Shown: piece after piece, positions 46,950 through 56,992 of the stretch
How positions within the stretch are numbered: the stretch's first letter is position 1
Layout of the letters: each line of letters opens with the position of its first letter
From: Apoda limacodes
Lineage: Eukaryota > Arthropoda > Insecta > Lepidoptera > Limacodidae
NCBI GenBank assembly: GCA_946406115.1
Contig: OX291544.1
Span: 8,308,001 to 8,372,000 of the forward strand
Direction: 5' to 3'
Length of the DNA stretch: 64,000 nucleotides
Notes under the pieces: model-generated
What the model saw: the letters and a program-made list of their open reading frames with translations, nothing else
Database searches by the model: none
What the model was told of the DNA's origin: nothing
Program-made: the position numbers and the translations under genes

Positions 46950-47500
46950 TCGGTCAATTGCGAGTCGGACTCGCGCCCCGTGTGTTTCCCATCATAGAAT
47001 TTACGAACACAAACAAAAAATATGTGCCGATAGGCTGTCACCCATCCAATAACTGACAACGACCACCGTTGCATAACGTTTTCAATAAACAAACGTTGCT
47101 GAGCCACGCGGTCCTTAAAAACTTTACCTACGTTTATTTACCAGCGCCATTGTATGGAAGTAAGGCCTCGTTCGTACGAGAGCTTTTTCAACGCTTTATA
47201 TTGGCATTATGACAATTGTTTGGTTATCCTCAATAATGACCTGCGGGTCGATTCCGTAAAAAGATTGCTAACGTTTTTGAAAGAAATAAGATATATACAT
47301 TGCGGTTTCGCGACAGTCGATGAATTACATACGTCATTTCAAATGCGCAATGTATATCTTATTTCTATGGATTTCAAACGAGAATTGTTAGCTGTCATTT
47401 TACGGAATCGAGCCGCTGATACGATTTAAAAGATAGATATCTTAAGGGACGGAGAGACAGGCAGACAGCGTACCTTAACATGTTCTAACTTGACCTAGCC
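46950..47500 (+). mobile_element. GGTACGGAACCC-family element with 5S-like insert, copy 6, carrying a nested MITE
   Basis: Starts GGTCAATTGCGAGTCGGACT and carries the antisense 5S-like segment at 47037-47075 (TCACCCATCCAATAACTGAC). It ends with AAAAGATAGATATCTTAAGG and GGCAGACAGCG, parallel to 55437-55480. The middle is replaced by other sequence including the foldback at 47243-47416. The open frame 47154-47429 lies in this composite and is not a gene. Confidence 0.6.
47243..47416. mobile_element. Foldback MITE nested in the 5S-containing element
   Basis: The left arm 47243-47305 (GCGGGTCGATTCCGTAAAAA, GAAATAAGATATATACATTG) pairs imperfectly with the right arm 47344-47416 (GCAATGTATATCTTATTTC, TTTTACGGAATCGAGCCGC). 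Arms are about 60-70 bp with a loop of about 38 bp. No coding capacity. Confidence 0.75.
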
Positions 47501-48177
47501 TTACTTTGCCTAGGCCGTTTATTTGAATTTTATTAATTTATGGTATTCTACTCGTGTCCAGAAAAAAATATGCAAATTTAGAGCATTTTACGGTACCTTC
47601 AAATAAACAGTTTGGGCAAAGTAGGGCAAATAAGAGCATTTTACGGTAGGCTTATTGAATCCCGTTTGCACTCTTTGGGCAAGAAACGCTAAAAAGAAAA
47701 TTAACATTAATGAACAGTTGACAACAATGTTGGCCATATTTCAAAGCAAATTATAATATAATTTAAAGACAATAATACTCCACTCGCCAGAGGATACGGA
47801 GAAGGGTTAAATATCTTACGAAGCTCCCCTAAACGCGCCTACATTAACAGAAATAGCCCTTTCCAAAGCCTCCAATTTCCGACAGTAGATCAAAGCAAAT
47901 TGGGGAAGCGTAAACCTTCCTTATGTATTTACACTTCACTTCGCTTTCATTTTCTATAAAAAGTAGAATTTGTTTACAATAATTCTCGTTATAGGTACTT
48001 ATTAGGCAAAAATACCTTAGCTAGTACTCAACCTGCGGCATTTTATTAAACAACGAGAACAGAAAGATATTTTTAAGCCCCAACAAGCTTGCAACACCAG
48101 AGGCATCATACAAATCGATTTTATCACCCAGTGAGAGAAAATAATTGGTAATTAAATTAAAATTAAATTTTGTAAAT
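47501..48177. other. Unassigned; contains LINE-tail scrap
   Basis: GAGCATTTTACGGTA occurs at about 47581 and 47633, a short local duplication. 48085-48110 (AGCTTGCAACACCAGAGGCA) is a scrap of the inverted LINE 3' tail. Confidence 0.4.
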
Positions 48178-48632
48178 AAAAAAAATCGTCCTAGTGCGAG
48201 TCGGACTCGCGCACCAAGGGTTCCGTATCATTATCTATAAAAACGGCAAAAAAATCACGTTTCTTGTATGGGTGCCCCCCTAAAATATTTGTTTTATTTC
48301 AATTTAATTATTTAATTTTAAAGTGACTATATAACTAAACTATTCTGTGAATATTTTAAGCATCTACCGTTATCTACCGTTATCAATATCGAGCAAAATT
48401 GAGCAAAAGAAATCACGTTTGTTGTATGGGAGCCCCCTTAAATATTTACTATAATCTGTTTTTTAGTATTTGTTGTTATAGCGGCAACAGAAATACATCT
48501 TCTGTGAAAATTTCAACAACTATCACGGTTCATGAGAAACAGCCTGGTGACAGACGAACGGACTGACGGACGGACAGCGGAGTCTTAGTAATAGGGTTTC
48601 GCTAATAACCCTTTGGGCACGGAATCCTAAAA
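48178..48632 (+). mobile_element. GGTACGGAACCC-family element, copy 7
   Basis: Near-complete 455-bp copy: AGTGCGAGTCGGACTCGCGC, CCAAGGGTTCCGTATC, ATCACGTTTCTTGTATGGG, TATTTGTTGTTATAGCGGCA, ACAGCCTGGTGACAGACG, GACGGACGGACAGCGG, CCCTTTGGGCACGGAATCCT. Sub-terminal GGGTTCCGTATC and GGCACGGAATCC are inverted relative to each other. No coding capacity. Confidence 0.8.
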
Positions 48633-49080
48633 ATGAATTCATGCTGTATGTTATACGAAAAGAGTTATACCATATTTATTGCCGATACCCTACTGAGACA
48701 CAACATAATGTAGCGTGACCAGACCATCAAGTGTTAACAGCCTTGAAGGCATCACGCTTTCGCTAACTGCCGTGTAAATTCGCTACTTGAGCACACAACG
48801 CGATGTGGTCAATAAGCAAATATGTAAACGACTACCAATGCGCGTGATGTATCCGCGTGACATTAACACCTTTGGAAAAATTGACAATTGCACGCGATCT
48901 TATGTAGATCTTCAACGTTCATTTTCATCGGTTTATATTTCATTCGATATACATATTTGCAGGTTTTTTGTTAGTTTTTATATGATATCGTTTTTAGGGT
49001 TCCGTTGCCAAATAGCAAAATGGCATCCATTCGGATGTCACAGCCTGTAGTATTAAACTTTATAAATACTTTTAACGAAT
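48633..49080. other. Unassigned DNA
   Basis: The open frame at 48787-49050 starts at TTG and has no motif. 48990-49015 (TTTTTAGGGTTCCGTTGCC) is an end scrap of the GGTACGGAACCC family. Confidence 0.35.
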
Positions 49081-49081
49081 A

Positions 49082-49676
49082 AAGGCATTCTTATGCAAAA
49101 TATCGGGTTAGTCAGTTGATCTGCCACGACGCGACACATTAAGACAAACAAAGACATCCTTATGTAAAATATCAGGTTACTCCGTTGATCTGCTACGATG
49201 TGATACATTTAGACGAACAAAGACATCCTCATGCAAAATATCAGGTTACTCCGTTGATCTGCCTTGTCATGATACATTAAGACAAACAAAGACCTCTTTG
49301 TGCTAAATATCAAGGTTCTCCGTTGATCTACTACGATGTGACACATTGAGACAAATACATCCTTATGCAAAATATGAGGTTCCTCCATTGATCTGTTACG
49401 ACGTGACACATAAAGAGAAGCAAAAACATCCTAATGGAAAATATTAGGTTCCTCCGTTGGTCAGCTATGAAAAAATGAAAGGCAAAGGAAGTCATCCTTA
49501 TGCAAAATACCAGATTTCTTAATTGGTCTGCTACGACGTGATACATTAAGACAAACAAAGATGTCTTTGTGCAAAATATCAGGTTCCTACGTAGATATGT
49601 TGCGACGTTACACATTAGCAGAAACAAATACATCCTTATGCAAAATATCAGGGTCTCAGTTCATCTATTACAACCA
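49082..49676. repeat. Minisatellite, period about 69 bp, 8-9 units
   Basis: Each unit carries GACATCCTTATGCAAAATAT, CAGGTTCCTCCGTTGATCTG, CTACGACGTGATACAT and TAAGACAAACAAA variants. Most units are 64-70 bp. Because 69 is a multiple of three, long open frames survive on both strands (for example 49331-49633 minus), but they begin and end in the repeat and have no family resemblance. Confidence 0.9.
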
Positions 49677-49699
49677 GGAATTGGCTTGCAAAACCAGGA

Positions 49700-49850
49700 A
49701 TATTCCGATTGCCGACCCTTGAAAAATTTAATCACTTCCATTTTGAAAAACCATATTCAGTACCTAACCTCATACCTAGGGAAAATTTCGACAGAAAACT
49801 GATTACACATCCTCAGCGTTCACCAGGTATCTACGGAACCCTAACAATAA
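49700..49850 (-). repeat. Decayed LINE 3' tail (minus)
   Basis: GATTGCCGACCCTTGAAAAA, TTTAATCACTTCCATTTTGA and AAAACCATATTCAGTACCT parallel the inverted tail at 50300-50360. A TACGGAACCCT scrap follows at 49833. Confidence 0.5.
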
Positions 49851-50215
49851 TAATTAGGAAACACACATTCCCACTTCGACGATTACGAAATTCAACAAAA
49901 AAAACATAGAAAAAATACATGACTCTCAGGAAAAAATTAAACAACAAAATTAACGACCCGTCCCCAGTTTCCTCAAACTCCGAACATCAAAACAACCGAG
50001 GTCAAGAAGAATTCATTTAAGTTAAATCAATTCCGTGAATTAAGGAACATTGTGTTTGAGACAAGCCAAAAAGAAAAAAAATGCATGCCGCTTGTATGCA
50101 TCGATTAGCAATATTATTGGACCAAAAAATAAAGTTAAGTAAACGAGTAATATTCCATTTCACACAGCATGGCGCGTAGCATTGCGTGTAATTTTGGTTC
50201 TGTATAACATTTTTC
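49851..50215. other. Unassigned DNA
   Basis: No repeat or coding signal. Confidence 0.4.
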
Positions 50216-50219
50216 TATA

Positions 50220-50425
50220 CCACTAAGGTTGAAAACACAGTCCGCCCGAAGGTAAGCGATCGCCGCAGCCTGTGCAAGCTTGCAACACCAGGGGCGCATT
50301 GCCGACCTTTAAGAAATCTAATAACTTCTTTCTTGAAGAACCCCATATTGTAATCCGTAGAGAAAACTTTGGCAGTGAGCTCATTCTACAACCCAAGCGT
50401 TCGCAGAAGGATGTTCCTCAGAAAC
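50220..50425 (-). mobile_element. LINE 3' end / SINE tail (minus)
   Basis: CCACTAAGGTTGAAAACACA, GTCCGCCCGAAGGTAAGCG, GCTTGCAACACCAGGGGCGC, TTGCCGACCTTTAAGAAATC and TCTTGAAGAACCCCATATTG are the reverse complement of the 10957-11130 blocks. The sequence runs on to CATTCTACAACCCAAGCGTT beyond the region shared with the other copies. Confidence 0.65.
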
Positions 50426-50689
50426 CGCATTGTAGCTACCATTAAGTTAGGTTCTAAGCTGTGAGGATGTTTTACCTGGCCACAGCGAGCGGGCAGGCTA
50501 ACAAACTACGTTTTTGGTTTTTCCGACCTTTGCTAATATGTTAAGATTTTGTGGTCTCGAGACATGTGAGCACGTTATGGAAAAAACAGTCATTTTCTAA
50601 ATGTACACTTGCTGCTTTCAGTGTTTGTCCTTGACCTTTGTTTTGCGGTTCCTAGTTTTATATTCTTAGCTTCTTAGATCTACTTAAAA

Positions 50690-51080
50690 ATAATTGATTT
50701 CCAATGCAAACTTCCACTCCCCTTTTGCGCTCCCTTAAGAGATGATTTCCGGGATAAAATCTATCAAGTGTCCCATCCAGGGTCTAGGCCAGGGCAGGCA
50801 CAGGATTTTGTCTGCCTAAAAAAAGTCGAGTGGCAAACATGTAATAAGGGGACATATTATACTTAAACCCATAGATGATGCATTAATTATAGCACTTCGT
50901 AGGAAATTCCGCCCCCTTTTGAATACCTTAAGGGATGATTATCTGATCAAAACTACCCTGTATCCTTCCACGGACACAAACTATCTTCATCCCTAATTTC
51001 ATCTCAATCGGTTCAGCGGTTTAAGCATAAAGAGATAACAGACAGACAGTTACTTTCGCATTTATATTATTTTTAGGGAT
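50690..51080 (-). mobile_element. Helitron-like element (minus)
   Basis: Repeated CCTTAAGAGATGATTTCCGG and CCTTAAGGGATGATTATCTG phrases. They are followed by CTAATTTCATCTCAATCGGT, TCAGCGGTTTAAGCATAAAG, ACAGACAGACAGTTACTTTC and GCATTTATATTATT, the inverted 5' portion of the family at 20771 and 59361. The CTAG end is not visible. Confidence 0.6.
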
Positions 51081-51119
51081 TAAGGAAATTATTGTTGCTG
51101 TGTTATCTTAAAACAGACA

Positions 51120-51235
51120 TGTCAAACGGCCTGCGGGCCACTACGTATCTCGCTGCGGCCCTGTACGAATCTCGCTGCGGCCCACTCCAATTTTATGAAT
51201 AGCTGGTTCCAGCCCAGCGTATACCTATGAGTCTT
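51120..51235. repeat. Short GC-rich duplication
   Basis: ATCTCGCTGCGGCCC occurs twice (about 51147 and 51169) in an otherwise AT-rich area. Identity unknown. Confidence 0.5.
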
Positions 51236-51587
51236 TTTCCTTATTTCTTAATTAAATTGTTCATTTACACCTCAAAACGATACAAACATTTAGAAAATTT
51301 AGTTCATGAGAAATTTTATAAAATATAAAAAAAAAATAAGCAGCAAACCAACACTTATCATCGAAATGTATGTTACGTTTTGCATTTATTATTGGCCTTA
51401 AACAAAAGTTTTACTAACCAAAAATATACATTAAATAAATACACACAATCATTAGTATTTAACACAAAGGTTACATAAAAAGGCTCCCAACACATCGCCT
51501 TGACACCTATACAAGCCCGTGTGACAATCGCGCAGACGTGCAAAAATACTGATGCGGGAGATTGGGTTTGGGTGAACTCGCGATTAA

Positions 51588-52176
51588 CTTTTTAGGGTTC
51601 CGTATCAAACGAAGCCCTACTGCTGTCACTTACGTGTTGTTCTGTCCGTCTGTCATCTGTCACACAGATTTTACAGAAAAACGGTTGGCGCTACAGTCTT
51701 CAAATTGTCACAGTATAAGCAACTTGGTGACCCCAAAAGTCATACGATTAGTCAAAAAATATTTTTAAGCGGGGCTCCCATACAGCTAAATGGGGGCGCG
51801 ACACGATACACGATACGTCATTTGTTGTTACGTATATAAATATTGTATTTTTTGTTTTAAAAAATATTGGAAAACAAAGGAATGAGAAGCCACCAAAGTG
51901 AACAAATTCTTCGGAACAAAATTTAGTTCGACCATTGAACTTGAAATTTGGTGATAATAATATTATTACTGACAAATACCAATAAATTGATATATCAGAC
52001 TTGTTAATTTCCTAATTTTACCTATTACAACGAAATTGATTTTGTGGTCGAACGCGTAGCACAGATTCACTCACTTAATGCTTATGAATAATTCTCCCAT
52101 TCGGACGGCTTATATTCTACATTTGGTACGAAACATTAAATGTGCGAAGTCCGACACGCAGTTCGCCGGTTTTTTT
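51588..52176 (-). mobile_element. GGTACGGAACCC-family element, copy 8 (minus)
   Basis: TTTTTAGGGTTCCGTATC, CTGTCCGTCTGTCATCTGTC, GCGGGGCTCCCATACAGC, and the closing GCGAAGTCCGACACGCAGTT give the standard minus-oriented order. Interior decayed and longer than the 450-bp copies. Confidence 0.6.
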
Positions 52177-52397
52177 ATAAACAGGTACGAAAAAGGTGCT
52201 GATATCAAATTGCCGAACCCATCTCAGCGGCATTGATATGATAGAGCTGGAACCATTTTTGTCTGACTTTTTGGTAGCACATCTAATACCTATCATTCTA
52301 ATCAAGTCCGCCTTGTATGTTACTGTTACTAACCAAACTAAAATGAGTTCCGTCAGTAGAACTGAAGTTATGAATAGTTTTATCATGTTTAATATAT

Positions 52398-52758
52398 AGT
52401 ACCTGGAGGACCGAGCTTTTTTTTTCCAACGCCATCTATTGTCAAGTAGCTTTAGTGTTGCTTAACAACGCCGTCTATTATCAAGTAGCTTTAGTTTTGC
52501 TGTGTCGGTAAAAACAGAAGTATTACTACTCGCCAATAGATGTCAGCAAGAGTCATATTTTTCAGTTTGTCATAGCCTAAAAACACGGATAAAACGACGT
52601 TTTCTAAAAATGATTCCAGCTATTAGCGTTTTTTTGCCCCCGAAACCCCCTTCATACTAAATTTCATGAAAATCGTTGCAGCCGTTTTCGAGATTCAGAT
52701 TATATATATATATATATATATACATATTACAAGAATTGCTCATTTAAAGTCATTAATA
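52398..52758 (+). repeat. TA-microsatellite element, copy 4, with internal duplication
   Basis: TAGTACCTGGAGGACCGAGC, AACGCCATCTATTGTCAAGT, GGATAAAACGACGTTTTCTA, CATGAAAATCGTTGCAGCCG, a (TA)n run at about 52703-52722, and ATTGCTCATTTAAAG. The segment AACGCC.TCTATT.TCAAGTAG recurs about 42 bp later (52428 and 52469), a tandem duplication absent from the other copies. Confidence 0.75.
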
Positions 52759-52843
52759 CTAGGTACCGATATTTATGTAAAAATAATTATCAATAACACA
52801 GTAACTAGTAAATAAAAATCTACACCTAATAAAAAATCTCTAA

Positions 52844-53140
52844 AAAGAAAAAAAGTTACTATGCTCTTGCAATATCATTGACATATACAGGATACTAAAC
52901 TTTAAATCGATTAGGCCTGTGGAAGTTGCTCATATCCTTCAAGTACTAAAAAGGAGCAAAAGATTTCAAATGGCTAAACAGATTTTCTTGAATCATAGAA
53001 CATTCTCAATCAAGCCACTTTTGAACAGAAAAACAATTCAAAATCGGCTCACCCGCTTAAAAGCTACGATGACACAAACAGATACAGAGAAACTCAGCAC
53101 AGTTACAGCATTACAGCATAGTTTGTACACAAACATTTAA
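52844..53140 (+). CDS. Orphan coding-like open frame, possible exon
   Basis: The frame is open for 98 codons with no initiating ATG near its start. It includes RPVEVAHILQVLKRSKRFQM, NHRTFSIKPLLNRKTIQNRL and TEKLSTVTALQHSLYTNI, then a TAA that overlaps the left TTAA of the MITE at 53137. Residue composition is less AT-driven than in neighbouring shadow frames. I do not recognise a family. It could be a terminal exon, a transposon protein scrap or chance. Because the TTAA is duplicated on insertion, the stop would have existed before the MITE arrived. Confidence 0.25.
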   Translation, partial: KEKKLLCSCNIIDIYRILNFKSIRPVEVAHILQVLKRSKRFQMAKQIFLNHRTFSIKPLLNRKTIQNRLTRLKATMTQTDTEKLSTVTALQHSLYTNI

Positions 53141-53505
53141 GGGTAAACGCTGCAGATTGTTTTTATACAAAATTAATTTTGCCATAATCTCCAAAGTTCC
53201 CTAAATTTTATTTTACATTCTGATTTAAAAAAAAAACAAATATTTAAGAGCTCGCCGTTTTTGGTTTCATGAGCCATTATTTTTCAATATTCTTGCAAAG
53301 GAGCCGGAATTTCTTGTATATTGCAACTTCAAAAAAATATTAAAAAATAATGGCTAATCAGAATCTCATGAAACCAAAAACCGCGAGCATTAATTCAATT
53401 ACACTTTGTATTTTAAAATCAAAATACAAAGTGTAATTGAAGGATCTTCGAAGATTATATTAAATCAATTTTGTATGAAAAACAAAATGCGGCGGTTACT
53501 CTTAA
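53137..53505. mobile_element. TTAA-flanked MITE (piggyBac-type) with nested inverted repeats
   Basis: TTAA at 53137-53140 and 53502-53505 flank a 361-bp element. Its ends read GGGTAAACGCTGCAGATTG and, reverse-complemented from the right, GAGTAACCGCCGCATTTTG, and both continue into an ATACAAAATT block. Inside is a second inverted pair: GCCGTTTTTGGTTTCATGAG near 53255 against CTCATGAAACCAAAAACCGC near 53365. A third, perfect palindrome lies at 53394-53441. TTAA duplication is diagnostic of piggyBac-superfamily transposition. No transposase is present. Confidence 0.8.
53394..53441. repeat. Perfect 21-bp stem inverted repeat with 6-nt loop
   Basis: TCAATTACACTTTGTATTTT pairs exactly with AAAATACAAAGTGTAATTGA across AAAATC, plus one extra outer T-A pair. 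It lies inside the TTAA-flanked MITE. Confidence 0.9.
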
Positions 53506-53945
53506 CTTATAGTAATGGATAGGTACGTTTGCGTCTGGGGTTAAAAAGTAACGAAACCAACATCTGTGCTATATAACAGTACACAAACATTGAATATTTT
53601 TTCAAAGCAACTAAAACTGTTGGTAATCATATGACATGGGTACTAAAGACTTCTCCTGACTGCTGGGGTTAGAAGCTTAAAATGTTGAGTGTTGAGTGTA
53701 GTTTCGGTTTGTAACGCGAACCTTTAAATAAAGGGTTTTACGAAATTTATTCTAAAAGGGTAAAATATGCTTTATGATAATTTTGAGTTAAATTTGTGAA
53801 AATTGGTGTTCGGCCTTTTGGTGGTAATATAAAAATTACGTAGGTACTTTACCGTTTTCAAACAATCATTCCCTATGGAATATAAAAGGTAACTTTGTAT
53901 AGGAATCTGATTATAGTTAAATAAAACCGTGAAAATCGATAATGA
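53506..53945. other. Unassigned AT-rich DNA
   Basis: No shared repeat. It may include the 5' part of the Helitron-like piece ending at 54102. Confidence 0.35.
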
Positions 53946-53949
53946 TAGG

Positions 53950-54102
53950 AAAGCAAGTTTTGTAAGATAATCATCTAAGAGATAAATAGGGGAAGAAAGT
54001 TAGTAAAGAAATTTCAGCGGTTGATATGGCAAGGGTGTGTAAAAAAATTTTGTGGGACGGACAACATAAATAGCACGGGCAAAATTGCGGGGAACCAGCT
54101 AG
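53950..54102 (+). repeat. Helitron-like 3' end
   Basis: Has ATTTCAGCGGTTGATATGGC, and ends GCACGGGCAAAATTGCGGGG then AACCAGCTAG followed by T. This fits a decayed Helitron terminus (hairpin, CTAG, insertion before T). The 5' end is not identified. Confidence 0.45.
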
Positions 54103-54995
54103 TTTTATTAAATAAACAGGCATAATGTGACTAAACGAGGCGAAGAATTTACACTCATTATGCTATTGCTAGCTGACACACCTTCCATAGTCCGTATAGT
54201 AGGTACAGAACAGATACAAGTAGGTTTTTGATTGAAGACATCGCCAAATTACAAGAAAAATACAATGAACTAAGAATTACAACTATTTTCTACCTGTATC
54301 GGAATTAGTTGGCGAGCAAGCCAACTCTGGTTCGGTCGGATTAAAACCACGGAACATTATAAGAAGAGGTATTTTGGAGAGCCCTACTTGGATTTTCTAA
54401 TAGAATTCAAGTCTTTTACTTTTGACATTGCAACTTGCCCTTTTTTTGGCAAATCGAGTCACTTTTACAGTTTAAGGGTTGTAAATGAAATAAATATCTA
54501 AGGAAGAAGGAAAATATTCGAACGATTCTCTAGTAGCTTAAATATGTGTTCAGTAAGGACGAGCATTCAAAGCGCCTTAAATAATATTTTAATAAAAAAC
54601 ATGTTAGAAAGAACAGAACATAAGCTCAACTCACAGAACATGTTCTCTTTGCTTAGCCCCATTGAACAATAGTGAATATCGAGTTCCAAACAAAGAAGTG
54701 ATGCGCGCGCTATTATAGTTAAACATATGTACAGACGAGTTGAGAACCTCCTTGTTATTTTGAAATCGGTTAAAAATATTACAAAATATAAATGTGTAGG
54801 CATATAGCGAGATTTGAAGATACGAAATTGTTTTAGTTGAATTTTAATTATAAACTTTGTACGCCTCTTTTGTCTACGCAGTGCGGACGGACCGCAATAA
54901 TTTGGATATACAACAAGTCGAAACAGCCGATCTATTTGTGTACTACTGAGTATTAAAAGACGTGTAACTGTGTATATATGAAAACAGCGGTTAAG
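54103..54995. other. Unassigned DNA
   Basis: The minus-strand open frame at 54567-54803 has no motif. No shared repeat. Confidence 0.4.
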
Positions 54996-54999
54996 CGTA

Positions 55000-55530
55000 A
55001 GTCAGACTCGCGTCACCTTTTACGTAGTTTACAAACAGAAACACAGATAAAAAATGTGCCGCTAAGCGCTCACCCATCCAATGACTGATCCAGCCAGCCC
55101 GACGAAGTTACTAACATTGAATATCATTATTAATCTAGACCATTTTCAGTAGATGGCGCTAAACAGTTATTCAAGATGGTAATGGCTCCAGCTCGTCTCA
55201 CACTTGGCGGGTTTTTATTTTTTGTTGCTATACTTAACTCTTACTCTACAATAACTGCAAGTTTGAAGCTGGTATGTTTTGCTGTTTTTACAAAAGAGCA
55301 GAAACAACGAAAACGTTTTTCTCGTAAATTTAAATTGATTACGTAATATTTTTTTTTTTTTTTAGTTATTTGATAGGTAATCCGTTATAATAATACATAT
55401 TCTGTGAAAATTTCAGGCTTATACCTACTTCGGTCTAAAAGATACAGCCCTTTTATGGTCAGACAGTCAGACAGACGGACATCGTAGCCTTAGTATTATG
55501 AGCCTAACGGAAGTTAGGGAACCCTAAAAC
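55000..55530 (+). mobile_element. GGTACGGAACCC-family element with 5S-like insert, copy 9
   Basis: GCGTAAGTCAGACTCGCG, then the antisense 5S-like segment at 55069-55112 (TCACCCATCCAATGACTGAT). It continues with AGTAGATGGCGCTAAACAG, AAAGAGCAGAAACAACGAAA, CTACTTCGGTCTAAAAGATA, GTCAGACAGACGGACATCG and AGGGAACCCTAAAAC. It aligns along its length with 9531-10065, fixing the 5S-like segment as an ancestral part of this subfamily. Confidence 0.65.
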
Positions 55531-56455
55531 TGAGAAGACTGAGCTTTCTTGCTTGCCATTAATTTTTTTTTATTTAGTCGGTTGGTTTGAAGCAAAAGTC
55601 TTTGACAAACATTTTGCTGTATTTAAAGGATATAAATACGATTAGAAAATAAAGAACGTTTCCTAAATTTATAGGGAAAAAAAAACAAGTATAACAAAAT
55701 TGCATTTAATTTTGGAACTCCAAACGAGCGTAGTAGCGGACAAATGCAAAGATTGTTTATTGTTTTCAAGAAACAATCAACACATTTGTTTATTATTGTA
55801 TTATTACTGTTGACTAACGGCGTGTCAAATAAAAAATAAAACAAGATTATTAAAACTAAAATCTGTTGTCACTTTCGCATTTACAGTATCAGCCTGGATT
55901 CTATACTATACTATTTACCATCATTGTTTTATTTTTGCCCGACTAGTCAAAAGATTGAATCAAAATACTAAAGCAATAAATCTGAATGTGTTTCGCTGAC
56001 GTTCCACTCAACGTAAATCGAATGCCCACACAATGTTAAAAGAAAACTGTTTCCAACAACACACGGTGACTGTTTACGAAAATTTGCAAAATTTAGATCT
56101 TGCTAATTTATCTAAAAATAAATCATAATAGGTTCTTAATCATACATTTATTTTTATATTTAAGATTGTAATCTAGTGAATATAAAAATAATAATCACTT
56201 CCTTTTGACTTCACCGTTAAGAATATTTAAAATAGTAACCTATTGAAAAATACGTAGGTTAGTAATAGGTACTGGTAATACTACATATTATGTTTTTGTC
56301 TTTATGTCCATCTGTCCGCTTATACAAGCACTATATTCATGAAATTTAAGGTCTAACGTATAATACCATGGTGATTTATACGAACTCCATTATCAACGTG
56401 CATTACATCACACCTATTCAAAATTAGAAATTTAATTATAATGTCTGAAAAATTT
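55531..56455. other. Unassigned AT-rich DNA
   Basis: No repeat or coding signal recognised. Confidence 0.4.
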
Positions 56456-56510
56456 ATAAGGTTTCTTGCCGGTTTTTTGCTTTAGAGGTAAGGCAAAGAA
56501 CGGAACCCTT

Positions 56511-56726
56511 ATGGGACAAAATATGTCCACGCCTAAAGCTAAAGTGAAGGGACACGAGGTTTCTACTTCAGAAACTAATTTATCTTGGAAAATAAACACA
56601 TTTCGGAAGACCTACGAGTATCTAAAGACTATGATCTCTTTGGGTGCGCCCAAAATCAATTCCTCAGTTCTATGTAACGTATGTAACCGAAAATTGATGC
56701 ATCATCTCATAATGTTTTATTCATAA
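56511..56726 (+). CDS. Orphan small open frame, 71 codons
   Basis: An ATG start at 56511 opens MGQNMSTPKAKVKGHEVSTS, then WKINTFRKTYEYLKTMISLG and SSVLCNVCNRKL. The ATG lies just after a scrap of the GGTACGGAACCC repeat (AACGGAACCCTTATGG). Composition is less AT-driven than most frames here, and a CxxC is present. I do not recognise a domain. Chance or a decayed transposon gene is as likely as a real gene. Confidence 0.2.
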   Translation: MGQNMSTPKAKVKGHEVSTSETNLSWKINTFRKTYEYLKTMISLGAPKINSSVLCNVCNRKLMHHLIMFYS

Positions 56727-56805
56727 TTTTTTTTATTTGTTCATAGTACGCAATAGTACGTTACATAACAGTAAAGGGACGAATTAATCATAAATACTGT
56801 ACTAA

Positions 56806-56992
56806 TCCATACTGATATTTTAAATGCAAAAGTGATTTTGATTGTAACGGAGCATCCAGTTGAGCTGAAATTTGGCAAAGGCATAATTATAATTATAGAG
56901 ACGGAGAAGGTAAGAATTTCTACTTTTTATCCCGGAAAATTCGAAAGTTCCTCAGAAATAACTTACCGAATTCCACGTAGACCAAGCACTTC
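56806..56992 (+). repeat. Helitron-like 5' portion
   Basis: Starts TCCATACTGATATTTTAAAT after an A, then GCAAAAGTGATTTTG, GAGCATCCAGTTGAGCTGAA, TTTATCCCGGAAAATTCG. Same family as 20771-21415. The 3' end is absent. Confidence 0.6.

Noticed and set aside
47154..47429. 91-codon plus-strand open frame
   Set aside because: Spans both arms of a foldback MITE and part of a 5S-bearing repeat.
48787..49050. 87-codon plus-strand frame
   Set aside because: Non-ATG start, no motif, ends in a repeat scrap.
49082..49676. CRISPR-like regular repeats (also 63122-63426 and 31723-32110)
   Set aside because: Units are contiguous 56-77 bp tandem repeats with no unique spacers, and no cas gene is present. They are minisatellites in animal DNA.
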